A DNA stretch of 38,695 bases from Wohlfahrtiimonas larvae (GCF_039543665.1 NZ_BAABKE010000011.1:1-38695), one strand, 5' to 3'. Positions 16,712-26,755 are shown, numbered from the stretch's first letter. Program-made: numbers and translations. The notes: generated by a model not told the origin, from the letters alone.

Positions 16712-18619
16712 ATGAAAGAAAAATTATGGTTCATTATTCGTGAAGCCATGATGGTTAATAATCGATCGGCACCATGGGAACGAGCCATTGGCGCTGCACT
16801 TTCAATGACTATTCCTATTTTCATTGGACTTTTTTTTAATCAATTACAATTGGGATTGATCGCAGGTTTAGGTGGATTTACTTATCTATATGCATTCAGA
16901 ATCCCTTATGCTTTATTATCTAAACAATTACTCTTTGTAGGGATTTCTATTGTTCTATCTGCATTTTTAGGTTCAATTATTGCTCCTTATCCTATTGCTG
17001 CCGCCATTACTATGGGGGTCATAGCAGCTATCATGATCTTTATCTTCAATGCGCTTAAATTTATCGGCCCTTCAGCTATTTTCTTTGTCTTAATTTTTGC
17101 ACTCACAGCAGATATGCCACACGTTGATATCTTTGGAGCATTCAGTCGCGCAGGTTTGGTGGGTCTTGGCGCCGCATTATCATGGATTATTGCTATGGTT
17201 GGATTTCTCTTCCAACCACATCGGCCAGAAATTCAATCTCTTCATAAAGCATATTCACAACTTATCCAACTCACTCAAAGCATTGGTACAGAGCGATTTC
17301 AACATGAAAAGTACTTAACCATGGCTGCATTAAAAGAAGCTGAAGAAACATTAGTCGCAGGACAACTGCCTTGGTCTCCTTCAGAAACTTACACTCGATT
17401 ACTACATTTAGCAATCGAAGGTAATGAATATATGCTCTATTTAGGCAACCATTATGCCCATGCAATCCAGCCTTTGCCGTCAGAAGTCACACAATATTTA
17501 ACGAATATTACGAATGCTTTAAAGAAAAATTTAAAAGATTATCGTCCACAAAATAATGTTGATCTGCAAGATTCATCTTTGCAAGAACATCTTCAAGCAA
17601 TGCAGCAATCACTCACTCACCCAATCGCATCGCTCAAACCCGTTTCACACCATTATAATTATTCCATCCGAGATATTTTAGCCAATGCTTTAGACCGAAA
17701 CTCATTAGTCTTTGTGACAGCGGTTAGGTTTGGAGTCATCACAACCATCGCAGCATTAATTGCTTATAGCTTCGAGTTTACACGCTCTTATTGGATACCA
17801 TTATCCTGTGTTGCGATCATGTCTGGCTCATCTATGATTGCAACTTATTATCGAGCGATTCAACGCTCTATCGGCACTTTAATTGGTATTATCATTGCAA
17901 GTTCTATCTTATATTTCCATCCTTCAGGATACGTTTTGGCAATGATCATTTTTACTTTTACACTCATGACAGAAATGTTAATTGTAAAAAATTATGGTTT
18001 AGCTGTGATCTTTATTACCCCCAATGCGCTACTATTAGCTGAAACGATTACACAGGGGCAATTCTCATTCTTTCACTTTTCAAGCGCTAGAATTATTGAT
18101 GTCATCATCGGTAGTGCCATTGGATTAATCGGCGTACTCTTAATGGGAAAACGCTCTGCATCCATTCGGATACCTCGTATTTTAATGCGCACATTACGCA
18201 ATGAATCCCAAATGATTCTATTACTTTTTTCTGAGCCTAAATTAAATACTCAGCGACAAATCCAAACACGTTTAATTAAATTAAAAACTAATTTATCTAA
18301 TTTAACAGCGCTTTATACTGCTGCAATTGGCGAAATTCCCAAAAATAAAGCCCTCATTGAATATTATTGGCCAATCATTTATTCTATGGAAAAATTGGCC
18401 TTCTTATTAGAACATGCGGCAGAAAATCCCGATCGACCAATATTAACAGATGATGAATTATCAAAAATACTTTATCTATTTGAAATATTAGCAAATTCTG
18501 CTCAGTTTAAAGAACCAATAAAATTCATTCAAGTGCCTTCAATACCAAATTTTTATAGTATTGAGAGAGAAATTAATACGCTACAATCTGCTTTTAGCGT
18601 ACACTCCCCGAATATTTAG
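16712..18619 (+). CDS. FUSC-family inner-membrane protein (YccS/AaeB-like)
   Basis: A 635-residue protein with the two-bundle FUSC layout. Five or six transmembrane helices lie at about 25-165, followed by a soluble helical region (about 170-330). A second set of about six helices (about 335-470) begins SLVFVTAVRFGVITTIAALI, with WIPLSCVAIMSG, and a C-terminal cytosolic helical domain closes the protein. Family members such as AaeB export aromatic acids with a membrane-fusion partner, while YccS-type proteins remain uncharacterised. No AaeA-like partner is adjacent. AGGAG lies 8 bases before ATG 16712. It is probably co-transcribed with pbpC and the downstream GNAT gene. Confidence 0.85.
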   Translation: MKEKLWFIIREAMMVNNRSAPWERAIGAALSMTIPIFIGLFFNQLQLGLIAGLGGFTYLYAFRIPYALLSKQLLFVGISIVLSAFLGSIIAPYPIAAAITMGVIAAIMIFIFNALKFIGPSAIFFVLIFALTADMPHVDIFGAFSRAGLVGLGAALSWIIAMVGFLFQPHRPEIQSLHKAYSQLIQLTQSIGTERFQHEKYLTMAALKEAEETLVAGQLPWSPSETYTRLLHLAIEGNEYMLYLGNHYAHAIQPLPSEVTQYLTNITNALKKNLKDYRPQNNVDLQDSSLQEHLQAMQQSLTHPIASLKPVSHHYNYSIRDILANALDRNSLVFVTAVRFGVITTIAALIAYSFEFTRSYWIPLSCVAIMSGSSMIATYYRAIQRSIGTLIGIIIASSILYFHPSGYVLAMIIFTFTLMTEMLIVKNYGLAVIFITPNALLLAETITQGQFSFFHFSSARIIDVIIGSAIGLIGVLLMGKRSASIRIPRILMRTLRNESQMILLLFSEPKLNTQRQIQTRLIKLKTNLSNLTALYTAAIGEIPKNKALIEYYWPIIYSMEKLAFLLEHAAENPDRPILTDDELSKILYLFEILANSAQFKEPIKFIQVPSIPNFYSIEREINTLQSAFSVHSPNI

Positions 18620-18637
18620 TTAATTATGTAGGTTATT

Positions 18638-19165
18638 GTGTCCATGGACGAACTATCCATTCAAATTCGAGAAGCACGATCAGGTGATGTAGAATATCTG
18701 CCAGAAATTGAACGATCAGCAGCTCAAATTTTTAAACAAAATCAGGAATTGGCGTGGTTGGCTGATCATGATGTTCAACCCGCATCACTACACCAAAATT
18801 ATATACAAGCTAGAAATAGCTGGGTAGCTGTGCATGATGATATTCCCGTAGGATTCATCAATGGTGTGGAATATAATAAAACATTCCATATTTGTGAATT
18901 ATCTGTGACTGAAGCTTGGCAAAGCCAAGGTGTTGGGCGTGCACTATTGCAAGCAGTAGAACAGATTATGCAAGAACGCGGTATCACTATTATTACGCTC
19001 ACTACATTTAAAGATATACCATGGAATGCACCTTTCTATGAAAGACAAGGTTATGAAAAATTAGAAGATGAAGCATTATCGATCTTCTTAACAGATATTT
19101 TAGATGAAGAAATTGAATCTGGTTTTGAACCACATAGCCGATGCGCAATGCAAAAACAGCTCTAA
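18638..19165 (+). CDS. GNAT-family N-acetyltransferase
   Basis: A 175-residue GNAT protein. The acetyl-CoA loop is QSQGVGRALLQAVEQ (the Q/RxxGxG/A motif), preceded by beta-strand HICELSVTEAW and followed by ITIITLTTFKDIPWNAPFYERQGYEKL. The substrate is unknown; NAPFYERQGY resembles acetyltransferases acting on small amines. Translation probably starts at GTG 18638, with an AGG five bases ahead; ATG 18644 is the alternative. It lies 18 bp after the FUSC gene on the same strand and ends before a bidirectional terminator. Confidence 0.88.
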   Translation: MSMDELSIQIREARSGDVEYLPEIERSAAQIFKQNQELAWLADHDVQPASLHQNYIQARNSWVAVHDDIPVGFINGVEYNKTFHICELSVTEAWQSQGVGRALLQAVEQIMQERGITIITLTTFKDIPWNAPFYERQGYEKLEDEALSIFLTDILDEEIESGFEPHSRCAMQKQL

Positions 19166-19184
19166 TCCTTTCCTCAATCTATAC

Positions 19185-19218
19185 AAAAATGCCCAATGAT
19201 AATCATTGGGCATTTTTT
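19185..19218. terminator. bidirectional Rho-independent terminator between GNAT and katA
   Basis: AATGCCCAATGAT and ATCATTGGGCATT form a 13-bp stem with almost no spacer. T-runs follow on both strands. It sits between the convergent GNAT and catalase genes and can stop transcription from both sides. Confidence 0.93.
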
Positions 19219-19238
19219 ATGTTGCCTTAGTTTTTAAA

Positions 19239-20684
19239 TTAAAGTTTCAATCCCAAACCTTTCGCCACGCCTTCACCATAAGCCGGATCAGCCTTCACGA
19301 AATGCTCAATTTGTCTACGTTGAATATATTCATCAACACCTGCCATTGCACCAACTAAGTTATCAATCAATAACTGTTTTTGCTCATCATTCATCAAACG
19401 GAATAAATCACCTGCTTGGCTGTAGTAATCATTATCTTCACGATGATCATATTGATAAACCGCACCATCTTGACCTTGATTGTAAGCAGGTGCTTTCTCA
19501 TTGGTTTGTTTTGGTGCATTATCAAAACTATTTGGCTCGTAGTTTGGTGCACTACCTTGATTGCCATCAAAACGCATTGCGCCATCACGTTGATAATTAT
19601 GGTACGGGCATTTTGGCGCATTTACTGGCAACTGCTGGTAATTTGTACCAATGCGATAACGCTGAGCATCTGCATAAGCAAATACACGACCTTGTAACAT
19701 ACGATCTGGCGATAAACCTGTGCCAGGAATCACGTTACTTGGTGACATTGCCACTTGTTCAACATCTGCAAAGTAGTTATCAGGGTTACGGTTTAAGACA
19801 AACTCACCCACCTCAATCAAAGGATACTCTTTCTGTGACCAAACCTTTGTGACATCAAAAGGATTTTCAGCGCGATTAGCTGCCTCCTCTTCACTCATCA
19901 CTTGAATATAAACACCCCATTTAGGATAGTTGCCTGATTCAATTGCATGATATAAATCATCCTGTGCATAATCAGGATTTGTACCACCTAATTCTTCCGC
20001 TACTTTAGGATGAATATTCTTAATACCTTGTTTGGTTCTAAAGTGCCATTTGATCCAAGTACGCACACCATCTTTATTCACTAAGCTATAAGTATGGCTA
20101 CCATAACCGTGCATGTGGCGGAAGCCATCTGGAATACCACGATCTGAGAATAAGATTGTCACTTGATGCAATGATTCAGGAGATAACGACCAGAAATCCC
20201 ACATTGCACGAGGCGACTTCAAGTTTGTGCGTGGATCACGTTTTTGTGTGTGAATAAAATCAGGAAATTTGATTGCATCACGAATAAAGAACACAGGCGT
20301 ATTATTACCCACAACATCAAAGTTGCCTTCTTCTGTATAAAACTTCACAGCAAAACCACGAGGGTCACGTGCTGTATCAGCAGAACCACGTTCACCACCA
20401 ACCGTTGAAAAGCGCACAAACATAGGTGTTTCTTTGCCAATTTCTGATAAAAAAGCAGCATAAGAGTATTTAGTCACATCATTCGTTACAGTAAAAACGC
20501 CATGTGCACCACCACCCTTTGCATGAACACGACGCTCAGGAATATTTTCACGGTTAAAATGAGCTAATTTCTCAACTAAATGATAATCTTCTAATGAAAC
20601 AGGACCACGACGACCTGCTGTAATAGAGTTCTGGTTATCTGCAATGGGTGCGCCGCTCGCGCTCGTTAAAATAGTTTTACTCAT
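19239..20684 (-). CDS. katA: catalase, small-subunit monofunctional haem type (KatA)
   Basis: A 481-residue clade 3 catalase. His54 in RRVHAKGGGAHG and Asn127 in VVGNNTPVFF are the distal haem residues, and Tyr337 in RVFAYADAQRYRIG is the proximal haem ligand. RDPRGFAVKFYTEEGN and FRHMHGYGSHTYS are further signatures. There is no export signal, so it acts in the cytoplasm, breaking hydrogen peroxide into water and oxygen. AAGGAG precedes ATG 20684. I could not identify a convincing OxyR site upstream. A secreted ankyrin protein lies beyond the A2M gene, reminiscent of katB-ankB pairs. Confidence 0.97.
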   Translation of the reverse strand: MSKTILTSASGAPIADNQNSITAGRRGPVSLEDYHLVEKLAHFNRENIPERRVHAKGGGAHGVFTVTNDVTKYSYAAFLSEIGKETPMFVRFSTVGGERGSADTARDPRGFAVKFYTEEGNFDVVGNNTPVFFIRDAIKFPDFIHTQKRDPRTNLKSPRAMWDFWSLSPESLHQVTILFSDRGIPDGFRHMHGYGSHTYSLVNKDGVRTWIKWHFRTKQGIKNIHPKVAEELGGTNPDYAQDDLYHAIESGNYPKWGVYIQVMSEEEAANRAENPFDVTKVWSQKEYPLIEVGEFVLNRNPDNYFADVEQVAMSPSNVIPGTGLSPDRMLQGRVFAYADAQRYRIGTNYQQLPVNAPKCPYHNYQRDGAMRFDGNQGSAPNYEPNSFDNAPKQTNEKAPAYNQGQDGAVYQYDHREDNDYYSQAGDLFRLMNDEQKQLLIDNLVGAMAGVDEYIQRRQIEHFVKADPAYGEGVAKGLGLKL

Positions 20685-20985
20685 TTATTATTTCTCCTTA
20701 GTGAAGTGAATGCTTAAAATCATGAATAAATTCTAATCAAGTAAATGAGCGCTGGCTAATTAAGAGTTTATCTTTGCCTTATAAGCAATATTTATAGATA
20801 AAAAGCATTTTTTGTGGATAACTTTTTAATAACACCAACAATAAAATAATATATTTATATAAATCAATACTATAAATATTTTAATAATTTCTATAAAATA
20901 AATAATGTTTATTAATATGTGATCTTATTCTTAATCAACAATATGCGATAATTACATGATTTTATAACGCCATAGGAAGATATTA
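20685..20985. other. divergent A/T-rich intergenic region between katA and A2M
   Basis: This 301-bp stretch must hold the katA promoter on minus and the A2M promoter on plus. It contains one perfect DnaA-box match (TGTGGATAA at 20813-20821) and a long A/T-rich run to its right. No further DnaA boxes or origin-like repeats are seen, so an origin is not supported. The A2M ribosome site is AGGAAG at about 20973. Confidence 0.5.
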
Positions 20986-23900
20986 ATGAAACTCTTCAAA
21001 AAATCTTTACTTGCTGCTTCGCTATCCATGCTCCCCATGTTTGCCTATGCTCAAGTAGAATCCATTAATTTAGCAAAATTCAATGATCAAGAAACAATTA
21101 CTGTATTTTTTGATTCACCACAAGTATTCAAAACAGATCAATTACAAAACTTATTTAAAGTAGAAAAATATGATTATGATGACTGGCAACGAAAACCCGA
21201 TACCCAAGGTCAATGGCATTTAAGTAAAGATGGTTATCGTTTATCTTATTACCCTGTGAGCGCAGGTGACTATCATATACGCTCAGGAGATTTTAAAGAT
21301 AAAAATAATGATGAATACAGCGAGTATATCTATCTTGGTAAAGATTCAGAAGCTGTCAGACTTATGGGAAGAGGCCCTGTTATGCCATTATCCCAAGGCA
21401 CTTTACCTTTAGAAATGATTGGTACTGACGAAGTTGACATTGAATATTTTAAAATTGATAACCTGCCAAAATTTCTAGATCAATACTATATTGGCTCCAA
21501 CATTGATCGTTGGGATTTAAACCGTGCGGTGAAAGAGATGACCGCTGAAGGTATTTTCCGTTACAAAATTCCCAACAATGTTCCACGTGAAACAAAGTCT
21601 TTCCACAACGTTCCTGTGGATAAAAATATCCAATCAGGTGCTTATATTGTCACAGTAAGCCCTGCAGGACAAATTGATCGTACATTAGATACTCGCATTT
21701 TATTCATTACAGATATGGGCTTACATGCTCGTTTATATCCTAATGAAACAGTCATTGTGGGTAATTATTTTTCATCTGGAAAACCTGTAGATGGTGCGGT
21801 AATTGAAGTATGGCGCAATGAAAAGGGCCAATTAAAGATTACAGAAGATCTCTGTATGTTTGATTATGGTATTTGCGAAATTAAACAAAAGCTATCACGT
21901 GATGATATTGTAGTTGCAAAATATGGCAATGAAATTTCCATATTACCATTAAAAGAAATTGCATTGGATCTCAATGATTTTGCTGTTGATGGCAAAGTTT
22001 ACAATGATCAAGTGGCTTATATTTATAGCAACCGTGAATTATATCGCCCTGGCGAATCTGTACCTGTGAACATTATTTTGCGGGATCAAGATGGTAAAGC
22101 CTTACCACAACAACCCATTAATATTAAATTGATCAATCCAGAAAATAAAGTTGTATATGAAAATACTTTAGATGCAATCACAGAAGGTTTTTACAGCACT
22201 TATATTTATACAAATCCGGATGATAAAACTGGTCGTTGGCGCATAGAGGCACGTACAGATGCAACATCATCAAAACCTAATGGTGAATTAACCCTATTCA
22301 TTGAAGAATTCATGCCAGAGCGAATGGAATTAACATTATCAGGTGTTAAAGATAACTATGACATGAAAGACTCCATTGATTTAAAAGTAGACAGTCGTTA
22401 TCTATTCGGTGCGCCCGCAAAAAATAATGACTATACCGTACAAGGTAAATTAACAGTCAATCGCACGCCTTTTGTAGCTCATAAAGACTGGTATGTCGGT
22501 AAAACATCATTCCCATCACAATTTATACCTGATGAAATTCAATATGATCAGCAATTGAATGCTGACGGTCATGCAAACTATCCTTTATATCTTGGTTTAG
22601 AAGGACCTTTAGCACAAAATATCTCTGCAGTATTAGGTTTAAAAGCCGATGTAACAGTGATGGATGGTGGCACCAGTGGCATTTCTCGAAGTTTTAAGAC
22701 AAACTTTTGGCCAACACAACCGGTGCCTGTAATTCGCCCTATGTTTGGTAAGGATGATTTGAGCTATGGTTCCAATGCTCAATTTGAAATCTTTACAGCC
22801 AATATGGCTGGCAACTTAGGCAATGCAGAATTAAAATTAACATTACGTTATAAAGATAATGCATGCACATGGGTTTACAATCCAAATTCAGGTTGGGATT
22901 GCCATGAAAACTATAATTATCAAATTCGTGAACAAAAAATTATTAAAACCAACCGTGATATTGTTGAATATTCAATATCACCCAATAGTTGGGGAAACTA
23001 CATTCTAGAAGTTGAGGATTTATCATCAGGTATGGTGACTGAATATCCATTCAGTGCTGCATGGAATAATACTTCATCTGGCCAACTACCTGCTGTTAAG
23101 CCCAATGCACTAGCGTTAAGCACAAATAAAGCAACCTACAAAACTGGCGAAACTATCAAATTAACCATTGATGCTCCATTCGCAGGTAATTTAACACTCA
23201 TGATGGAAGGTTCTGAGCTTTTATATTCCAAAAATTTAGATGTTAAACAAGGTAAAAATAGCATTTCTATTCCAATGGATAAAAATTGGAATCGACATGA
23301 TCTATATTTATCTGGATTATTACTTTCAAAAACTAAACAAAATGATATTGTCCGATCTTTAGGGCTAATTCCTATTCATTTAAATCGTTTAGATCGTAAA
23401 CTAGAACCAAAATTATCATTCGATGCAATTGCATTACCTGATCACAAAACAACTGTCAAAATCGAAGTACCTAATATTTCTAAAAAAGAGCAACTATATG
23501 CAACTGTAAGTATTACGGATCAAGGTATTTTAAATATCATGTCAGGGGATACTGAATCAATTTTCGATGCATTCTTTAAACATCGCAAATACCAAGTTGA
23601 TGTTATCGATTACTATAACCGTTTATTCAAGCGTGGTGCTTATTCCATGTTAGTACCCAAATTTGGTGGGGATGGTGAGGTTCAAGGTAATGATTCAACA
23701 GGTGATAACATCACAGAAATGAAAACAGTATCCTTAATGAGCCGCCTCATTTCTTTAGATGACAAAGGGCGTGGTGAAATTACATTTGATTTACCAGACT
23801 TTAATGGTGAAGCAAAAGTTGTTGTTAAAGTATTTTCTAAAGATCGTATGGGTGAGTTTGACCAGCAAATGACCATTCGAGCACCAATTATTGCGGATAT

Positions 23901-25770
23901 GATCACACCCAAATTCATACGTGTAGGTGATGAGACAAATTTGTCATTATCATTACACAATATGAGTGGTAAAAATGATGATGTGAAAGTGACAATTGAG
24001 AGCCAACAATTTGATGTAAAATTAGATGAAACAATTACATTAAATGATGGTGAAGGGACTTACCGTTTAGTACCTATCTCATTACCAGCTTTTACCAACT
24101 TTGCAGAAGTTGAATTGGCAATAGATTCCGATGATTATCAAGCCAAACGTACTTATCGAATTGGTACAAACCCGCTTTCGGTCAAAACAACAGAATATGA
24201 TCGTAATTTGCTGAATAAAAATAAAGTATGGCAACGACCTGTCAATAGCAACCTTTATGATAAAGGATTCACTGAAAACTTCACTGTTTCACATCATCCT
24301 TTCATCAATGTGTTGTCCTATACTGATGGGTTATTCAGTTATCCTTATGGATGTACAGAGCAAACAACTAGTCGCGCTTTCCCTTGGTTATTCAAATCTA
24401 ATCAATTACTAAATGCTCAGAAAAAAGCTGTGTATACAGATTATGTGAAAAATCAACGGATCAATCAAGGTATTGTGCCAACCCTTGAATATGAAGCTTG
24501 GGAAAAAGAGATGATGCGCGATACAGTTAAACGCTTACTAGATCGCCAGCGTTCTGATGGTGGCTTTGCATTCTGGTCATCAGGTGATAGTTATTTCCCA
24601 TCTTCTGTTTATGCGTTGGATTTCTTAACACAATTGGCAAAACAAGATCCTTCATTAGTACCACAAGGGAATCTCAAAAAAGGGTTTGAATATGTCAAAA
24701 ATCGCTTAACCGAAACCTATAAAACGCATACCAATTCAGGCTCATATTATTTGGGTGAGAACAACTTGAATAACTTGAGTTATGGTATTTGGTTATTGGC
24801 ACGAGAAGGCCAAATTTTTAGCGCAGATATTGCCTTTATGGCGCAATTTGATCAAATCATTAGCCCATTAAGCCGTGTTTACTTAGCAGGTTCAAACTTG
24901 ATTTTAAGCGATCAAAAAGCAGCAAGACAATATCTTGCTAATCTCAATTTTATGGATTGGCAGCGTAACTTTGGTACTTATCAAACAAAAGTATCCGCTT
25001 TGGCACTATCCATTGATGTGCTAAATCAAATGGCAACTCGTGGGTTATTGACAGATAGCGGATTAGCTCAGAAGTTGAACATGGATTTGATGAATGCTTT
25101 AAATCATAAAGAATATTTCAGTACACAAGAACGCTATGCGTTGATTAAAATTGGCATGGCAACGCCTGAAGATCAAACTGAAGTGAGCATGAAATTGAAT
25201 GACCAATCAAAAACTGTATTAACCAATCAGCCAATTTTGATCAATGGTGTTCAATCTATTAGTGCCAATGAAGATCTGTTCTATGAATATCAGATTTCTG
25301 GTTATCCAAAAAAAGTAGTGGACTCTCGTGCATTTAATACGAAATTTAATAAAAGCTATTGGATGAACAATACTCAAAATACAGTCAATGTTGGTGATCG
25401 TTTTGTGGTTTATCTCACAATTAAATCTGAGAAAAATTTACCCAATGCATTATTGGTAGATTATATTCCTACAGGCTTTACATTGGTCAATCCTAATTTA
25501 TTAACAGATAACTTAGATGAATTCTATGAGCAATATAATCTCACAGAATTAACACGATCTGTCTTAGAAAATGAAGAGTATCGCTTTGATCGTTACGTTG
25601 CAGCATTTAATTTAAAAGCGGGTCAAGAATATCGTTTTGCTTATATCCTAGAAGCACAAGTACCTGGTGAATATCAAATGCCTGTAACCATTTTGGAAGA
25701 TATGTACATTCCAGAATTACGCAACTTAATGATAGAACCGCAAGTGTTAAAAATTAATGCACAACAATAA
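20986..25770 (+). CDS. bacterial alpha-2-macroglobulin (YfhM-type) protease trap
   Basis: A 1594-residue periplasmic A2M. A type I signal peptide (MKLFKKSLLAASLSMLPMFAYA) ends before Gln; there is no lipobox Cys, unlike the E. coli lipoprotein. The MG domains include AYIYSNRELYRPGESVPVNIILRD style blocks. The segment PDFNGEAKVVVKVFSKDRMGE leads to the thioester domain. The thioester motif Cys1123-Thr-Glu-Gln1126 in YPYGCTEQTTSRAFPWLF is intact. The C-terminal domain contains NALLVDYIPTGFTL. A2Ms trap attacking proteases and are paired functionally with PBP1C, which repairs the wall. A2M and pbpC are usually neighbours but are separated here. AGGAAG precedes the ATG. Confidence 0.95.
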   Translation: MKLFKKSLLAASLSMLPMFAYAQVESINLAKFNDQETITVFFDSPQVFKTDQLQNLFKVEKYDYDDWQRKPDTQGQWHLSKDGYRLSYYPVSAGDYHIRSGDFKDKNNDEYSEYIYLGKDSEAVRLMGRGPVMPLSQGTLPLEMIGTDEVDIEYFKIDNLPKFLDQYYIGSNIDRWDLNRAVKEMTAEGIFRYKIPNNVPRETKSFHNVPVDKNIQSGAYIVTVSPAGQIDRTLDTRILFITDMGLHARLYPNETVIVGNYFSSGKPVDGAVIEVWRNEKGQLKITEDLCMFDYGICEIKQKLSRDDIVVAKYGNEISILPLKEIALDLNDFAVDGKVYNDQVAYIYSNRELYRPGESVPVNIILRDQDGKALPQQPINIKLINPENKVVYENTLDAITEGFYSTYIYTNPDDKTGRWRIEARTDATSSKPNGELTLFIEEFMPERMELTLSGVKDNYDMKDSIDLKVDSRYLFGAPAKNNDYTVQGKLTVNRTPFVAHKDWYVGKTSFPSQFIPDEIQYDQQLNADGHANYPLYLGLEGPLAQNISAVLGLKADVTVMDGGTSGISRSFKTNFWPTQPVPVIRPMFGKDDLSYGSNAQFEIFTANMAGNLGNAELKLTLRYKDNACTWVYNPNSGWDCHENYNYQIREQKIIKTNRDIVEYSISPNSWGNYILEVEDLSSGMVTEYPFSAAWNNTSSGQLPAVKPNALALSTNKATYKTGETIKLTIDAPFAGNLTLMMEGSELLYSKNLDVKQGKNSISIPMDKNWNRHDLYLSGLLLSKTKQNDIVRSLGLIPIHLNRLDRKLEPKLSFDAIALPDHKTTVKIEVPNISKKEQLYATVSITDQGILNIMSGDTESIFDAFFKHRKYQVDVIDYYNRLFKRGAYSMLVPKFGGDGEVQGNDSTGDNITEMKTVSLMSRLISLDDKGRGEITFDLPDFNGEAKVVVKVFSKDRMGEFDQQMTIRAPIIADMITPKFIRVGDETNLSLSLHNMSGKNDDVKVTIESQQFDVKLDETITLNDGEGTYRLVPISLPAFTNFAEVELAIDSDDYQAKRTYRIGTNPLSVKTTEYDRNLLNKNKVWQRPVNSNLYDKGFTENFTVSHHPFINVLSYTDGLFSYPYGCTEQTTSRAFPWLFKSNQLLNAQKKAVYTDYVKNQRINQGIVPTLEYEAWEKEMMRDTVKRLLDRQRSDGGFAFWSSGDSYFPSSVYALDFLTQLAKQDPSLVPQGNLKKGFEYVKNRLTETYKTHTNSGSYYLGENNLNNLSYGIWLLAREGQIFSADIAFMAQFDQIISPLSRVYLAGSNLILSDQKAARQYLANLNFMDWQRNFGTYQTKVSALALSIDVLNQMATRGLLTDSGLAQKLNMDLMNALNHKEYFSTQERYALIKIGMATPEDQTEVSMKLNDQSKTVLTNQPILINGVQSISANEDLFYEYQISGYPKKVVDSRAFNTKFNKSYWMNNTQNTVNVGDRFVVYLTIKSEKNLPNALLVDYIPTGFTLVNPNLLTDNLDEFYEQYNLTELTRSVLENEEYRFDRYVAAFNLKAGQEYRFAYILEAQVPGEYQMPVTILEDMYIPELRNLMIEPQVLKINAQQ

Positions 25771-25802
25771 TGCTATAATTTAATTATTACATTATTTTTG
25801 AC

Positions 25803-25831
25803 AAAGACCATCCATTGCGATGGTCTTTTTT
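25803..25831 (+). terminator. Rho-independent terminator of A2M gene
   Basis: AAAGACCATC (25803-25812) and GATGGTCTTT (25819-25828) form a 10-bp stem with a 6-base loop, followed by a T-run. It lies 32 bp after the A2M stop, so the ankyrin gene needs its own promoter. Confidence 0.93.
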
Positions 25832-25945
25832 ATTATTTCAATAATGATAAAGATTGATTCTAATTTATTGATCGACAAAGATATTTTTATCGAATAGCAT
25901 AATATAAAACATTCAACTTATTTTAGTTATTTTAAGGAATTCGTC

Positions 25946-26689
25946 ATGAAATTAAAAACAGCGGTATTAGCAACGGCATTATTGAGTTTATTATCTGTTG
26001 TACAAGCAAAAACTTTAAATGCTAATAATCCAGAAGGCTATCAACAATTTCGTTTAGATTATGCAGAAATGGTAGATATCGCAAATGAAAATAAATTACC
26101 TCATCGAGTTTTCTATACACAACTATCTGAAGGCCCTGATGCTGCATGGTTTGATGCAGTCAAACAAGGTGACTTAGAAACGGTTAAACAGATGGTAGAT
26201 GCAGGACAAATCATTGAAGTAAAAGATGTGGGGAGCTTAAATCAAACCGCATTGGGTTGGGCTGCATTCATTGGTTATGAAGATATGGTGGATTATTTAT
26301 TATCTAAAAATGCAAACCTATGGGCAACTGATAGCGGTGATGTTTATCATGCTTTAAAATCAGCAGCTTTGGGTAAAAATGCAAATATCGTTAAAAAATT
26401 ACGAGAACTATTAAAATATGGTTATGACATCAATGATGTTTCTTATGAAGATGATGGTGAAACCTTAGTAATGGTTGCAGCAAGCAATAATCGTATGGAC
26501 GTTGTGAAGTATTTTATTTCAGAAGGCGCTGATTTGAATAAAGTAACAACAATTCAAGATCCAAAGCGTTTCTCTTATAACCACAGTGCACTAAGCTATG
26601 CTTGTCTGCGTGATTATAAAGAAATGCAACAATTACTCATTGAGAATGGCGCAATTAATCATCGTACAGGCACAACAAAATGTGATTAA
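25946..26689 (+). CDS. secreted ankyrin-repeat protein
   Basis: A 247-residue protein with a signal peptide (MKLKTAVLATALLSLLSVVQA). It contains about four ankyrin repeats: a degenerate DAAWFDAVKQGDLETVKQMV, NQTALGWAAFIGYEDMVDYLL, ETLVMVAASNNRMDVVKYFI and HSALSYACLRDYKEMQQLLI. It is probably a soluble periplasmic protein-binding scaffold. A single Cys lies near the C-terminus (TTKCD), and another in YACLRD. In Pseudomonas aeruginosa a periplasmic ankyrin protein (AnkB) is linked to catalase KatB. Here katA lies 5.3 kb away on the other side of A2M, so a catalase link is only suggestive; interaction with A2M is equally possible. TTAAGGAATT precedes the ATG. Confidence 0.85.
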   Translation: MKLKTAVLATALLSLLSVVQAKTLNANNPEGYQQFRLDYAEMVDIANENKLPHRVFYTQLSEGPDAAWFDAVKQGDLETVKQMVDAGQIIEVKDVGSLNQTALGWAAFIGYEDMVDYLLSKNANLWATDSGDVYHALKSAALGKNANIVKKLRELLKYGYDINDVSYEDDGETLVMVAASNNRMDVVKYFISEGADLNKVTTIQDPKRFSYNHSALSYACLRDYKEMQQLLIENGAINHRTGTTKCD

Positions 26690-26712
26690 TACTAAACATT
26701 AAGCATTCATAG

Positions 26713-26746
26713 AAAGCACTTGCCTCATATTAGCCAAGTGCTTTTT
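26713..26746 (+). terminator. Rho-independent terminator of the ankyrin gene
   Basis: AAAGCACTTG (26713-26722) and CAAGTGCTTT (26735-26744) form a 10-bp stem with a 12-base loop and a T-run on plus. It lies between the convergent ankyrin and torD genes. On minus the T-run is only three bases, so torD termination is less certain. Confidence 0.88.
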
Positions 26747-26755
26747 GATTAACAT

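Noticed and set aside
19346..19852. 168-codon His-rich open frame on plus opposite katA
   Set aside because: It is fully inside the strongly conserved catalase gene on the other strand. No ribosome site or family signature supports it; a codon-use shadow.
20813..20821. Perfect DnaA-box match in the katA/A2M gap (another at 33180-33188 near aroA)
   Set aside because: Single boxes in A/T-rich DNA are expected by chance. There is no dnaA, no cluster and no other origin features.
20685..20985. OxyR binding site for katA
   Set aside because: ATAG/CTAT-like tetramers are present but not at the regular spacing required; A/T-rich background makes such matches likely by chance.
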